In this document: in pieces, positions 25,771-35,610 of the stretch
Numbering within the stretch: the first letter of the stretch is position 1
Layout: each line of letters starts with the position of its first letter
NCBI RefSeq assembly: GCF_900100295.1
Contig: NZ_FNEV01000009.1
Span: 62,001 to 126,000, forward strand
DNA from: Salimicrobium halophilum
GTDB taxonomy: Bacteria; Bacillota; Bacilli; Bacillales; Halobacillaceae
Direction of reading: 5' to 3'
Length of the DNA stretch: 64,000 nucleotides
Program-made: the position numbers and the translations under genes
The notes under the pieces: model-generated
Databases searched by the model: none
Seen by the model: only the letters and a program-made list of their open reading frames with translations
Told to the model about the DNA's origin: nothing

Positions 25771-27288
25771 ATGTCAGACAATCAGGAGAATATCTCTGCT
25801 CCCAGAAAGGTTTTATTCCGCATATTAGATGGAATTGAGTGGCTTGGAAATAAGCTTCCTTCTCCTCTATTATTATTCGCTATATTAGCATTCATTGTTA
25901 TCGTCGTTTCAGGAATCTTCTCCGGAGTTTCCGTCACGAATCCTACGACTTCCGAAACCGTAGAGGTCAAAAACCTCTTCAGTACCAGCGGGCTCGAGTA
26001 CATATTCAATAGTGCTGTAGAAAACTTTATAGGTTTTCCACCACTAGGTGCTGTGCTCGTGACAATGCTTGGTATCGGACTGGCGGAACAGACGGGGCTC
26101 ATCCATTCTTCGTTGAAAGGTATCGTGTTCAGCGTGCCGAATCGTCTATTAACAGCCGCGCTTGTGTTTGCAGGTGTTATGTCAAGTCTTGCTGTAAATG
26201 CAGGGTATGTCGTACTACCTCCCCTCGGCGCAGTATTGTTCCTAGGGCTCGGACGTCACCCACTGGCTGGTCTTGCTGCGGCATTTGCCGGTGTTTCCGG
26301 AGGGTTCGGAGCGAACTTGGCACTCACTTCTACGGATGCAATTCTTCAGGAGCTCACCGTGGAAGCAGCTCGTACCATCGATCCTGCATATGCTGACACG
26401 ATTACAGTAACGATGAACTACTTTTTCGCCGCAGCGTCCGTATTCTTGGTTACGTTCATCGGTACCATCGTCACCGACAAAATCGTCGAGCCTCGTCTCG
26501 GGACTTATAAAGGGGAGGAACAAGGTGACTTGGATGAATTGACGGCTCAGGAAAAACGGGGCATGCGTCTGGCTGGGCTCGGTTTCCTCGTTACATTTGC
26601 CATCATGGTCTACTTATCCCTTGGACCGCTCCGTGGGGATGGGGCATATATAGACTCTCCGTTCTTCAACGCGTTGGTCTTTGTGATTTTCATTCTTTTC
26701 TTTGTGCCGGGTCTGATCTACGGGGTTGTATCCAAAGAGATACAGAACGATAAAGACCTGACAAAGTTGCTCGGAAAAACGATGGCGAGCATGAGTGGAT
26801 ACATTGCGCTAGCTTTCACAGCCGGGCAGTTCATCGCTTACTTCCGGGAAACGAACCTCGGAACCGTCATTGCGTTCAACGGCGCCGAGTTTTTACAGGA
26901 CACAGGATTTACAGGAGTCGGCCTGATTCTCACCTTCATGGGAATTACGATGGTCGTCAATTTCTTCATCGGGAGTTCCTCCGCTAAATGGACAATCCTG
27001 GCACCGGTATTCGTTCCGATCATGATGAACCTTGATTATTCACCGGAGTTCACGACGTTGCTATACAGAATCTCTGACTCGGTCACGAACATGGTCACAC
27101 CATTGCTACTGTATTTCCCTGTCATTATCGCATTTGCTCAACGTTATGATAAAAAGGTCGGCATTGGTACGTTGATTTCTATGATGATCCCTTATTCCAT
27201 CGCTTTTCTATTAGGATGGCTCGTTCTTCTACTCATCTGGGTACTACTAGGAATCCCGGTTGGACCAGGTGCACCGATCTCTTATTAA
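25771..27288 (+). CDS. AbgT-family transporter
   Basis: A 505-residue inner-membrane protein. The start is ATG 25771 (MSDNQENISA), with AAAGGAG upstream. About 11-13 hydrophobic helices are visible, beginning near residue 30. Two re-entrant-type segments occur: SLAVNAGYVVLPPLGAVL (about 133-150) and NFFIGSSSAKWTILAPVFV (about 403-421). These are AbgT signatures. The family includes E. coli AbgT (p-aminobenzoyl-glutamate uptake) and MtrF-like drug exporters; the substrate here is not evident. No AbgA/AbgB peptidase genes lie nearby. It ends at a perfect palindromic terminator. Confidence 0.9.
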   Translation: MSDNQENISAPRKVLFRILDGIEWLGNKLPSPLLLFAILAFIVIVVSGIFSGVSVTNPTTSETVEVKNLFSTSGLEYIFNSAVENFIGFPPLGAVLVTMLGIGLAEQTGLIHSSLKGIVFSVPNRLLTAALVFAGVMSSLAVNAGYVVLPPLGAVLFLGLGRHPLAGLAAAFAGVSGGFGANLALTSTDAILQELTVEAARTIDPAYADTITVTMNYFFAAASVFLVTFIGTIVTDKIVEPRLGTYKGEEQGDLDELTAQEKRGMRLAGLGFLVTFAIMVYLSLGPLRGDGAYIDSPFFNALVFVIFILFFVPGLIYGVVSKEIQNDKDLTKLLGKTMASMSGYIALAFTAGQFIAYFRETNLGTVIAFNGAEFLQDTGFTGVGLILTFMGITMVVNFFIGSSSAKWTILAPVFVPIMMNLDYSPEFTTLLYRISDSVTNMVTPLLLYFPVIIAFAQRYDKKVGIGTLISMMIPYSIAFLLGWLVLLLIWVLLGIPVGPGAPISY

Positions 27289-27298
27289 AACCTACAAA

Positions 27299-27333
27299 AT
27301 AGCCATGAGTTTAAACTCATGGCTATTATTTAT
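27299..27333. terminator. Palindromic terminator downstream of the AbgT-family gene
   Basis: AATAGCCATGAGTTT and AAACTCATGGCTATT form a perfect hairpin with T-runs possible on both strands. Confidence 0.85.
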
Positions 27334-27386
27334 TCCAATGAAAAACCGCACTGCTAAAGAGCAGCACGGCACGAATAGGTCGAAAA

Positions 27387-27884
27387 TCAGTAGGCCCCTT
27401 CTGAATAGGTGAGCTCGTAACTATGGGTATAGATTTCAAAGATATTACCGAACGGATCTTCGACATATACCATTTTGAATGGTTTCTCTCCCGGATAGTA
27501 CTCCCTGATGGGCATTCGTTGCTTCCCACCATTCTCTTTGATTTTCTCTACGATACCTTCTATATCAGGATCCTGTATACAGAAATGAAAAATTCCGGTC
27601 TTCCAATATTCGAAGTTGTTCTCCGGTTGTTCGTTTTCCGGGAACTCGAACATTTCGATTCCGATTTTATCCCCAGTCGCTAAATGGGCAATCCTGAATT
27701 GGTCCCACTCTTCCCCGAATACATCACGGCACATCTGGCCTATCGGCGAATCATCATTCTTTACTACAGACAGTTCCATTATGGTATACCATCCGAACAC
27801 TTCTGTATAGAAACTGACAGCGTCCTCCAGATTCGGTACTGACAATCCTATGTGAGAAAATGACCTTGGATATGGTTTCATCAT
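27387..27884 (-). CDS. Glyoxalase/VOC-family protein
   Basis: A 165-residue protein with two beta-alpha-beta-beta-beta modules. The start is ATG 27882-27884, 7 nt after AAGGAGG. Motifs: FSHIGLSVPNLEDAVSFY (first metal His), IFHFCIQDPDIEG (second His) and DPFGNIFEIYTHSYE (metal Glu). This supports a metal-dependent dioxygenase, isomerase or resistance role; the substrate is unknown. It is divergent from an HxlR regulator and shares an operator-like palindrome with it, so it is probably induced by a small toxic or reactive compound. Confidence 0.85.
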   Translation of the reverse strand: MMKPYPRSFSHIGLSVPNLEDAVSFYTEVFGWYTIMELSVVKNDDSPIGQMCRDVFGEEWDQFRIAHLATGDKIGIEMFEFPENEQPENNFEYWKTGIFHFCIQDPDIEGIVEKIKENGGKQRMPIREYYPGEKPFKMVYVEDPFGNIFEIYTHSYELTYSEGAY

Positions 27885-27922
27885 GTATGATTCCTCCTTA
27901 GTTTCTTTAGCTGGACTCATCC

Positions 27923-27954
27923 ATTATAATTCGTGGTAGATACTTTCGTAAGTA
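27923..27954. promoter_or_regulatory. Divergent VOC / HxlR promoter region with palindromic operator
   Basis: TACTTTCGTAAGTA (27941-27954) is an inverted repeat, TACTT-N4-AAGTA. It overlaps the minus-strand -35 TTACGA (27946-27951), which is 17 bp from TATAAT (27923-27928). On the plus strand TTTCGT-17-TAAGAT may serve hxlR. Binding by the HxlR protein is inferred. Confidence 0.6.
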
Positions 27955-28003
27955 TGCACTTTTATGTAAGATGCTAACCTGAAAGTAAGAAAGGGTGACT
28001 CCT

Positions 28004-28333
28004 ATGACTACTCCCATAGACGAAAACGGAAAATTGAAATGCTCGATCGAATATACGATGAAGAAAATCGGCGGTAAGTGGAAACCGGTAATCCTATGGC
28101 ACTTAGGGGCAGACGGGACACTCAGATATAATGAACTTCGGAGGCTTCTTCCCGGTGTTTCCCACAAAGTTCTGAGTCAGCAGCTGAAGGAACTGGAGGA
28201 GGATCGATTCATAGACCGGGTGTCTTATAATACCATCCCTCCTAAAGTAGAGTATTCTATGACAGATGTAGGAAGAACGATCATGCCTATTCTGGAACAG
28301 ATGCATATTTGGGGAGCCGAACATCAATCCTGA
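28004..28333 (+). CDS. HxlR-family transcription regulator
   Basis: A 109-residue winged-helix protein. ATG 28004 is preferred because AAAGG lies 8 nt upstream; an in-frame GTG at 27995 overlaps that site. The HxlR core is clear: MKKIGGKWKPVILWHL (about 19-34), RYNELRRLLPGVSHKVLSQQ (about 42-61) and DRVSYNTIPPKVEYSMTDVG (about 71-90), the beta wing. The single cysteine in GKLKCSIEY is at the position used for redox or electrophile sensing in several HxlR proteins. It probably controls the divergent VOC gene and itself. Confidence 0.9.
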   Translation: MTTPIDENGKLKCSIEYTMKKIGGKWKPVILWHLGADGTLRYNELRRLLPGVSHKVLSQQLKELEEDRFIDRVSYNTIPPKVEYSMTDVGRTIMPILEQMHIWGAEHQS

Positions 28334-28344
28334 AATATATAATT

Positions 28345-28399
28345 AAAAACACCCCAGGCTATCCAATTATAGTTGATTGGATAGCCTGGGGTGTTTTCC
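28345..28399. terminator. Strong terminator downstream of hxlR
   Basis: AACACCCCAGGCTATCCAAT pairs perfectly with ATTGGATAGCCTGGGGTGTT. A/T runs on both sides make it functional in both orientations. Confidence 0.88.
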
Positions 28400-28441
28400 C
28401 TTTTCACTTTTCATTGTTGCCTAATTTCCAGAAAGGAACTA

Positions 28442-28627
28442 TCATTCCTCCTCCCCTTCCAACTGATCTTTCAACTCACCTTCAATCATCATCGTAGTGG
28501 CAATCAGCATTGCCCCGCCTATTCCCATTCCAATACTGACAATGCTGGTGTGACGACTTGTATATAATAAGAAACAGACAATGACCACGACCAAAGCAAT
28601 CATTCTTGCAGTCCGAAAGAGATCCAT
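28442..28627 (-). CDS. Hypothetical small membrane protein (61 residues)
   Basis: A 61-residue protein with two predicted helices (about 8-22 and 29-47) and an acidic tail (EGELKDQLEGEEE). GGAGGAG lies 9 nt before the ATG. I do not recognise it. The ribosome site and membrane-protein composition argue for a real gene. It is isolated between the hxlR terminator and the DUF4317 gene. Confidence 0.6.
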   Translation of the reverse strand: MDLFRTARMIALVVVIVCFLLYTSRHTSIVSIGMGIGGAMLIATTMMIEGELKDQLEGEEE

Positions 28628-28861
28628 TCTTCACACTCCTCCTCTCTTCCATCTATAAGTATATCTTCCCTTCACTCAAGATAATTGACGAATCCTTACT
28701 TTTTTCATACTGACTTCCAATGGTTCAGGAACCATTCCTCAAATCACCCTCACTTCTATTTTCACAGAAATACAAATTCATAAACCAAAAGGCACCTTAC
28801 TGAAAGACTTCAATGAAGGTATAATGATGTATGTGTGAATCACTTTCAGGAGGTAACTTAT

Positions 28862-30022
28862 ATGGATAAAAAAGATATCGCTGCCCTGCGCAGACAATTA
28901 AAAACAGATACAGACCTGCTCAACATCCAGGACTTGTTCACGGTATATATCATGAAAGAAACGTCAGAACCTTTCCACGCCCAACACCAGAAGTTCGAGA
29001 TGCTAGAAAAGGAGCAGCAGGAACTCTTCATGCAGAATTTCAAAAAGCTCCTCTCCGGCCAGCTGGATGAGAAATTGTTCGAACTGAAGTTCAGACGCGA
29101 CACGGAAGAACCTACCCAGCTTCTGTTACATAAAAGCTTACTCAGTAATGATACAGAAGAATGGATCTCTCAAATGCTTCAGATGACAGAGAAAATCATG
29201 AATGAGCGTGCTTATGAAAAAGACATCGTCATCACGTTCGTCAAAGGGGAATACCTCAAAACGACGAAACCTTCCTCGGAAACAGAGGAAAGCGACCGCG
29301 ACACGATGCTCTCGAGCCAATTCATGCTGTGCAGCATCAATCAGACAGAACCTCCGGAAAGAGAGATCCAGTTCGATTATGTCGAGAAAACATTCAAATA
29401 TAAAGTGGACGTGGACCCTGTCATCGATCTCAAGAAGCCGCTCACCGGTTTCCTTTTCCCTGCTATAACCGACGGGGCATCTGACGTGAACCGCGTGCTC
29501 TACTCTGCCGGCAAACCGAATGAACCGGATCCTCACTTTGTAGAAGAGGTGCTTGAAGGAGAAAAAACGATGACAGCCAAGGAAGACAAAGCTGTATTCG
29601 AAGAGGTCATCAAAGATGTCGTCGGTGATCACGTAAGTCCCTCTACACTTTCAAGTGTATACGAAGACATCAACTATACCATTGAAGGCAGTGACGATGA
29701 TGATACGCCTAAACTGGACTATAAAGATATCGGTAACTTTCTCAACAAGAACGGCCAGGAAGTCGAAGAGGAGAAAGTGAAAGCGGCGTTCCATAAATTC
29801 ACGGATGAGGATTCCTATGAGCTGAAAGCGACTAGTGTCCTACCGAAATACAATTCGAAATCCATTAAAATCAATACGAAAGTCGCCAACATATCGATCA
29901 GTCCGCAAGACCTTCCCCACGTTAAACAAGTGAATAGGGATGGCAAACGCTATATCATGATCGAAGTAGAAGAAGATGCGGAAATCGATGGATTCAAAAT
30001 GTTGCCGGAAGAGTGGGAATAA
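28862..30022 (+). CDS. DUF4317 protein
   Basis: A 386-residue soluble, acidic protein. The start is ATG 28862 (MDKKDIAALRRQLK), 7 nt after AGGAGG. The N-terminal NIQDLFTVYIMKETSEP and the following FEMLEKEQQELFMQNFKKLL match DUF4317, a family of unknown function common in Firmicutes. No catalytic motif or membrane segment is visible. It is a monocistronic gene converging on tyrS and sharing a bidirectional terminator with it. Confidence 0.78.
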   Translation: MDKKDIAALRRQLKTDTDLLNIQDLFTVYIMKETSEPFHAQHQKFEMLEKEQQELFMQNFKKLLSGQLDEKLFELKFRRDTEEPTQLLLHKSLLSNDTEEWISQMLQMTEKIMNERAYEKDIVITFVKGEYLKTTKPSSETEESDRDTMLSSQFMLCSINQTEPPEREIQFDYVEKTFKYKVDVDPVIDLKKPLTGFLFPAITDGASDVNRVLYSAGKPNEPDPHFVEEVLEGEKTMTAKEDKAVFEEVIKDVVGDHVSPSTLSSVYEDINYTIEGSDDDDTPKLDYKDIGNFLNKNGQEVEEEKVKAAFHKFTDEDSYELKATSVLPKYNSKSIKINTKVANISISPQDLPHVKQVNRDGKRYIMIEVEEDAEIDGFKMLPEEWE

Positions 30023-30060
30023 GAAAGGCAGAGGTGCATTATCGCACCTCTGCCTTTTCT

Positions 30061-30061
<1 letters not shown>
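30023..30061. terminator. Bidirectional terminator between DUF4317 and tyrS
   Basis: AAAGGCAGAGGTGC pairs with GCACCTCTGCCTTT around ATTATC. It abuts the tyrS stop. Confidence 0.85.
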
Positions 30062-31353
<1,292 letters not shown>

Positions 31354-31386
31354 TCATCTGATTTCTACTTTCTCGGTTCTGCCACT

Positions 31387-31658
31387 AAAAAAAGACCTGC
31401 GTCCCCCTGAATAAAGGGACGAGGTCTTATGATCGCGGTACCACCCTGGTTGCACATATCTGTGCCACTTCATTTCGATAACGACTGCATGGTGTGCAAC
31501 CGTCTTCTGATTCGTACCAGAAGATGCTCCCGGGCGTACTTCGATTCTAATCCTCTATCGATTCTCACCAGCCATCGACTCTCTGTCCAGAGGTTTTTTA
31601 GTCTCTACTTCAACCGTTCTTCGCTTTGTCAGATTCAATTATGTAATCATTTTTATCA
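31387..31658 (-). promoter_or_regulatory. Tyrosine T-box leader of tyrS
   Basis: On the minus strand the T-box core AGGGTGGTACCGCG lies at 31434-31447. It is followed by a terminator, AAGACCTCGTCCC against GGGACGCAGGTCTT plus T-run (31387-31429). Upstream, GAAGTACGCCCGGGAGC carries the specifier codon TAC (Tyr) at 31536-31538. Further upstream, GATGGCTGGTGAGAATCG is the apical part of stem I. Uncharged tRNA-Tyr would stabilise the antiterminator. A promoter TTGTCG-18-TACTAG is at 31665-31694. Confidence 0.92.
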
Positions 31659-31664
31659 CAAATT

Positions 31665-31725
31665 CTAGTAGAAAGCAATTATTCTCTTCGACAATCTATA
31701 TCTGAAAAAGAGATTATGGTATAAT
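31665..31725. promoter_or_regulatory. Divergent promoters of tyrS and the PBP gene
   Basis: On the minus strand, TTGTCG (31689-31694) and TACTAG (31665-31670) are 18 bp apart and drive tyrS. On the plus strand an extended -10, TGGTATAAT (31717-31725), lacks a good -35 and should drive the PBP gene. Confidence 0.6.
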
Positions 31726-31757
31726 ATTCAGTGTTATTTTAGGGGGTTTTTATAAAC

Positions 31758-34700
31758 ATGAAGTGGAACAAGGAAAAACTTAGACAACGTTGGAATGATG
31801 GAACGATTTTCAAGTATACACGAATCACTTATGACGTAGCATGGAATATCCTGCTGTTCTTTATCATTATCGGTGTAGTCGGACTCTTTTTCGCGGGAGG
31901 CGTAGGAGCTGGATATTTCGCTTCTCTAGTAAAAGATGAACCGGTGAGAAGTGAGCAAGAACTGACGCAGAGTATCTACAACTATGAAGAGACTTCGGAA
32001 TTGTATTTCAGCAACGGACAATTCCTCGGAGATGTACGTTCTGACCTGTACCGGGAAGAGGTTCAGTTAAGTAACGTCAATGATAATCTGGTGAATGCTG
32101 TAATCGCCACAGAAGACGAGAATTTCAATGAGCATAACGGCATCGTCCCTAAGGCTCTCTTCAGAGCAGTAGTGCAGCAAGTCACCAACTCCAACACGAA
32201 GACGGGTGGTAGTACACTCACCCAACAGTTGGTTAAAAACCAGATACTGACGAACGAAGTATCGTTTGAACGGAAAGCGAAAGAAGTTCTTAACGCAATG
32301 CGGATCGAGCACTTCTTCGATAAAGATCAGATTCTTGAAGCTTACATGAACATCGTGCCTTTTGGCAGAAATGCGAATGGACAGAACATTGCAGGTGTTC
32401 AAAGTGCTGCTCAAGGAATTTTCGGTAACGATGCCAGTGAGCTGAACGTACCTCAAGCAGCTTTCATTGCCGGTTTACCCCAGAACCCTTTCACCTATAC
32501 GCCGTTTCAGAATTCCGGTGGAGTCAAAGCAGAAGAAAACCTCCAGGCAGGAATTGAACGTATGAAAGAAGTACTGGAGCGCATGTACGAAAAAGGATAC
32601 ATCACAGAACGCGAATATGAGGTAGGCATGAATTACGATCTAGCAGCCAATCTTGCTTCTCCTCAACCACTCCCGAGTTCTGACTATCCTTGGGTAACAC
32701 GTGAAGTTCAGGACAGAGCTCAGGAAGTCCTGTTAGAGCAACTCGCCAAAGACGATGGTCATACAATGGAAGACCTTCAGAATGATGAGAAATTAATGCA
32801 AGAATACAGTACGCTTGCATCACGAAGACTGGCCACGGGCGGATTGAAAGTTCATGCCACCATCGATAAAGAAGTATACGATGTCATGCAGGACGTGAAA
32901 AATAATTATAACAACTATGACACGTGGCGGACGGTTCTCGTGGATGACCCTGAGACAGGGAATAAAGTCGAAAAAGAAATCCCAGTCGAAGTCGGAAGCG
33001 TGCTCCAGGAAAACTCAACAGGAGCGATCATCGGCTTCATCGGAGGAAGAGATTTCGACCTTCAGCAGTTGAACCACGCTACACAGGCAAGACGTTCGAA
33101 TGGTAGTACGATGAAGCCTCTGCTCATCTATGGACCGGGAATGGATCTCGGAGCCATCCAACCTGGATCGGTATTTGCAGACATCCCTTATTCCTACCCT
33201 AGTACAGGAGGAGAGCTCAGTAACTACGGAGGTGGATATAAAGGGTTCGTTTCTGCCAGATATGCTTTGGCCAAGTCCTATAATATTCCCGCTGTTAAAG
33301 CATATAACAAGATCGTCGGTCAGAACCCTGCAGGTAAGTATCTGGAGAACATGGGTTTTGAAGCATTGACGGCCGAAGATAAACAAAACCTTTCAGCCGG
33401 ACTTGGTGCTACAAATAATGGTGTTACTATCGAAGAAAACACCAATGGCTATGCAACTTTCGGGAACATGGGAACCTTCGTCGATGCGTATATGATCGAT
33501 AAGATCGAAACGAAAGACGGCGAAGTTCTATACCAGCATGAGAAGAAGACGAATAAATTGTTCAGCGATCAGACTTCCTACCTGCTACTCGATATGATGC
33601 GTGATGTCATGCAATACGGTACGGCAGCCGGTCTTAAGAATCAGCTGACGAACCCGGGTGTAGACTGGGCCGGTAAGACAGGAACATCACAGGAGTATAA
33701 AGACACATGGTTTGTAGCGACGAACCCGAACGTCACGATGAGCATGTGGATGGGATATGACTTTCAGGAACAGTTGAACCGCTACGGCTACAGCTCAAGA
33801 AACACCGGGCTTTGGGCAGATGTCGTCAATGCCGTATCTGAAATCCGGCCGGAGTTGATGGTGCCGGACCAAGGATTCGATCGTCCATCCGGCATTGTAA
33901 GTCGCTCTTACTGTGCAACGTCGGGACTGTTGGTTTCTGACTTGTGTGCATCGGTCGGCTTAGCAGAAAGTGATATTTACAATGCGAACTACGTACCGAG
34001 CCAGAGAGACGATAGCCTGATGAATGGAGATTTCGTCCGTGTGAAAGGCGATCTTGCTATTGCAGGCCCTAGCACTCCGGGTGAATTCATCATTAACGGC
34101 GGCGGCGTTACGCTTAAGCCTGAATTCCTGGAAGAGAATGGATATGATACTGCGGAAGAACTGCAGCACCTGATTCCGGACACAGGAGCATGGTCCAATG
34201 TGGCATTGCCATCCGGAGGTGCATCAGGTGTATCTCAAGGAGTAGCGAATGACGGGCAGGCCCCATCTGCACCAGGTGGCGTCAGTGCCAGTGGCTCTAC
34301 GCTCTCATGGGGAGCATCCCCTAGCAGTGATGTTGTCGGGTACAGAATCTACCGCGCCAGCACTCCAGAAAGTGGATTTGCTTTCCTAGGCAGTACGACT
34401 TCCACTTCCATCAGTTTCTCTGGAAGAGAAGGTTTATATGCTGTCCGTGCCGTAGACTACTTCGGACAACAATCCGGGCTCTCAAGCGCCCTTACTATTG
34501 GTAACCCAGGGGCACCTGAGCCAGAACCAGAGCCGGACCCTGCGCCTGCTCCAGATCCTGATCCAGATCCGAATGGTGGAAATTCAGGTGGATCATCTTC
34601 CGGTGGTACTAACAATCCCGGCGGTGGTAATGATTCCGGAAACGATGGATCTTCAGGAAATGACAATGGGAATTCCGGCGGTTCTTCCGGTAACGGATCC

Positions 34701-34859
34701 GACGGAAGCGGTGATTCCGGAAACCAGGGCGGAGCCTCTGAAGGAGAAGGTTCCGGCCAAGGAGATGGAAGCGAAGGAGGATCTTCCGGAGGTAGTTCAG
34801 AAGGAGATTCTTCGGGAGGACAAAGCTCAGAAAGCGACTCCTCAGGCACAGAAGAATAA
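31758..34859 (+). CDS. Class A penicillin-binding protein with FN3 domain and acidic low-complexity tail
   Basis: A 1,033-residue bifunctional peptidoglycan synthase. Order: cytoplasmic start, one membrane helix (about 28-52), glycosyltransferase 51 domain with ATEDENFNEHNG (about 117-128) and GGSTLTQQLVKNQ (about 149-161), transpeptidase domain with STMK (about 450), SYN (about 507) and KTGTS (about 639), a fibronectin III domain (about 845-915), then ~110 residues rich in Pro/Asp/Glu and finally Gly/Ser/Asp/Glu. The length exceeds the ~900 of B. subtilis PBP1. It occupies the acsA position between tyrS and acuA. AGGGGG precedes the ATG. Confidence 0.93.
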   Translation: MKWNKEKLRQRWNDGTIFKYTRITYDVAWNILLFFIIIGVVGLFFAGGVGAGYFASLVKDEPVRSEQELTQSIYNYEETSELYFSNGQFLGDVRSDLYREEVQLSNVNDNLVNAVIATEDENFNEHNGIVPKALFRAVVQQVTNSNTKTGGSTLTQQLVKNQILTNEVSFERKAKEVLNAMRIEHFFDKDQILEAYMNIVPFGRNANGQNIAGVQSAAQGIFGNDASELNVPQAAFIAGLPQNPFTYTPFQNSGGVKAEENLQAGIERMKEVLERMYEKGYITEREYEVGMNYDLAANLASPQPLPSSDYPWVTREVQDRAQEVLLEQLAKDDGHTMEDLQNDEKLMQEYSTLASRRLATGGLKVHATIDKEVYDVMQDVKNNYNNYDTWRTVLVDDPETGNKVEKEIPVEVGSVLQENSTGAIIGFIGGRDFDLQQLNHATQARRSNGSTMKPLLIYGPGMDLGAIQPGSVFADIPYSYPSTGGELSNYGGGYKGFVSARYALAKSYNIPAVKAYNKIVGQNPAGKYLENMGFEALTAEDKQNLSAGLGATNNGVTIEENTNGYATFGNMGTFVDAYMIDKIETKDGEVLYQHEKKTNKLFSDQTSYLLLDMMRDVMQYGTAAGLKNQLTNPGVDWAGKTGTSQEYKDTWFVATNPNVTMSMWMGYDFQEQLNRYGYSSRNTGLWADVVNAVSEIRPELMVPDQGFDRPSGIVSRSYCATSGLLVSDLCASVGLAESDIYNANYVPSQRDDSLMNGDFVRVKGDLAIAGPSTPGEFIINGGGVTLKPEFLEENGYDTAEELQHLIPDTGAWSNVALPSGGASGVSQGVANDGQAPSAPGGVSASGSTLSWGASPSSDVVGYRIYRASTPESGFAFLGSTTSTSISFSGREGLYAVRAVDYFGQQSGLSSALTIGNPGAPEPEPEPDPAPAPDPDPDPNGGNSGGSSSGGTNNPGGGNDSGNDGSSGNDNGNSGGSSGNGSDGSGDSGNQGGASEGEGSGQGDGSEGGSSGGSSEGDSSGGQSSESDSSGTEE

Positions 34860-34866
34860 TAACTCA

Positions 34867-34913
34867 GAAAGCCGTTTGAAAAGAAGTAAATCTTTTCAAA
34901 CGGCTTTTTTATC
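34867..34913 (+). terminator. Intrinsic terminator of the PBP gene
   Basis: AAAGCCGTTTGAAAAGA pairs with TCTTTTCAAACGGCTTT, followed by TTT. Confidence 0.88.
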
Positions 34914-34959
34914 GGTAGAATGTAAGTAGACGGAACATTTTCAGTGAGGTGGTGGATAA

Positions 34960-35607
34960 GTGGAACATAAAAAGAAATATTTTGAGCGTCGATTGAAAAC
35001 GGATACAGGAGAACTGATTATCGAAGGTCCTCTTTCTTCTGAAGAATTGGACCAGTATACGTTCCATGAACAACTGACGGCCTTTCGTCCTCCAAAGAAA
35101 CAATTCGAAGCTATCAAAGGCATTGCTGATCTGCCTGAAGGACGGATCATCATCGCCCGTTTTGAAGAATCTATTGTCGGGTATGTCACCTACCTACATC
35201 CGGACCCTTTGGAACGTTGGTCCGAAGGTAAAATGGAGAACCTCATAGAACTGGGTGCAATTGAAGTGATTCCTGGATTCAGAGGGTACCGGGTCGGTTC
35301 TCACTTGCTGGAAATTTCCATGCTCGACGAATACATGGAGAACTACATAGTCATTTCAACGGAATATTATTGGCACTGGGACCTGAAAGGTACGGGACTT
35401 AGTATCTGGCAGTACCGGAAAGTTATGGAGAAGATGATGGGAGCAGGTGGATTAAAGCCTGCACCAACGGATGATCCTGAAATCATTTCCCACCCTGCCA
35501 ATTGTCTTATGGTTCGCATAGGAAAAAATATCGGAGGGTCTGATATAGAGAAATTTGACCGTCTGCGTTTTTTAACGAAGCATCAGTACAAACAGAGGGG
35601 GTTTTAA
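34960..35607 (+). CDS. acuA: Acetyl-CoA synthetase acetyltransferase AcuA
   Basis: A 215-residue GNAT-family enzyme that in B. subtilis acetylates and inactivates acetyl-CoA synthetase AcsA. It starts at GTG 34960, after GAGGTGGTGG. The acetyl-CoA motif is in the LGAIEVIPGFRGYRVGSHLL segment (about 97-116), with Arg/Gly residues for the pyrophosphate. Its substrate gene acsA is not adjacent here, unlike in B. subtilis. acuB follows three bases later, so acuABC are one transcript. Confidence 0.92.
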   Translation: MEHKKKYFERRLKTDTGELIIEGPLSSEELDQYTFHEQLTAFRPPKKQFEAIKGIADLPEGRIIIARFEESIVGYVTYLHPDPLERWSEGKMENLIELGAIEVIPGFRGYRVGSHLLEISMLDEYMENYIVISTEYYWHWDLKGTGLSIWQYRKVMEKMMGAGGLKPAPTDDPEIISHPANCLMVRIGKNIGGSDIEKFDRLRFLTKHQYKQRGF

Positions 35608-35610
35608 TAA

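Noticed and set aside
34457-34849. Minus-strand frame of 130 codons rich in Pro, Glu and Ser
   Set aside because: It is the antisense of the repetitive PBP tail. Low-complexity coding DNA often stays open on the other strand.
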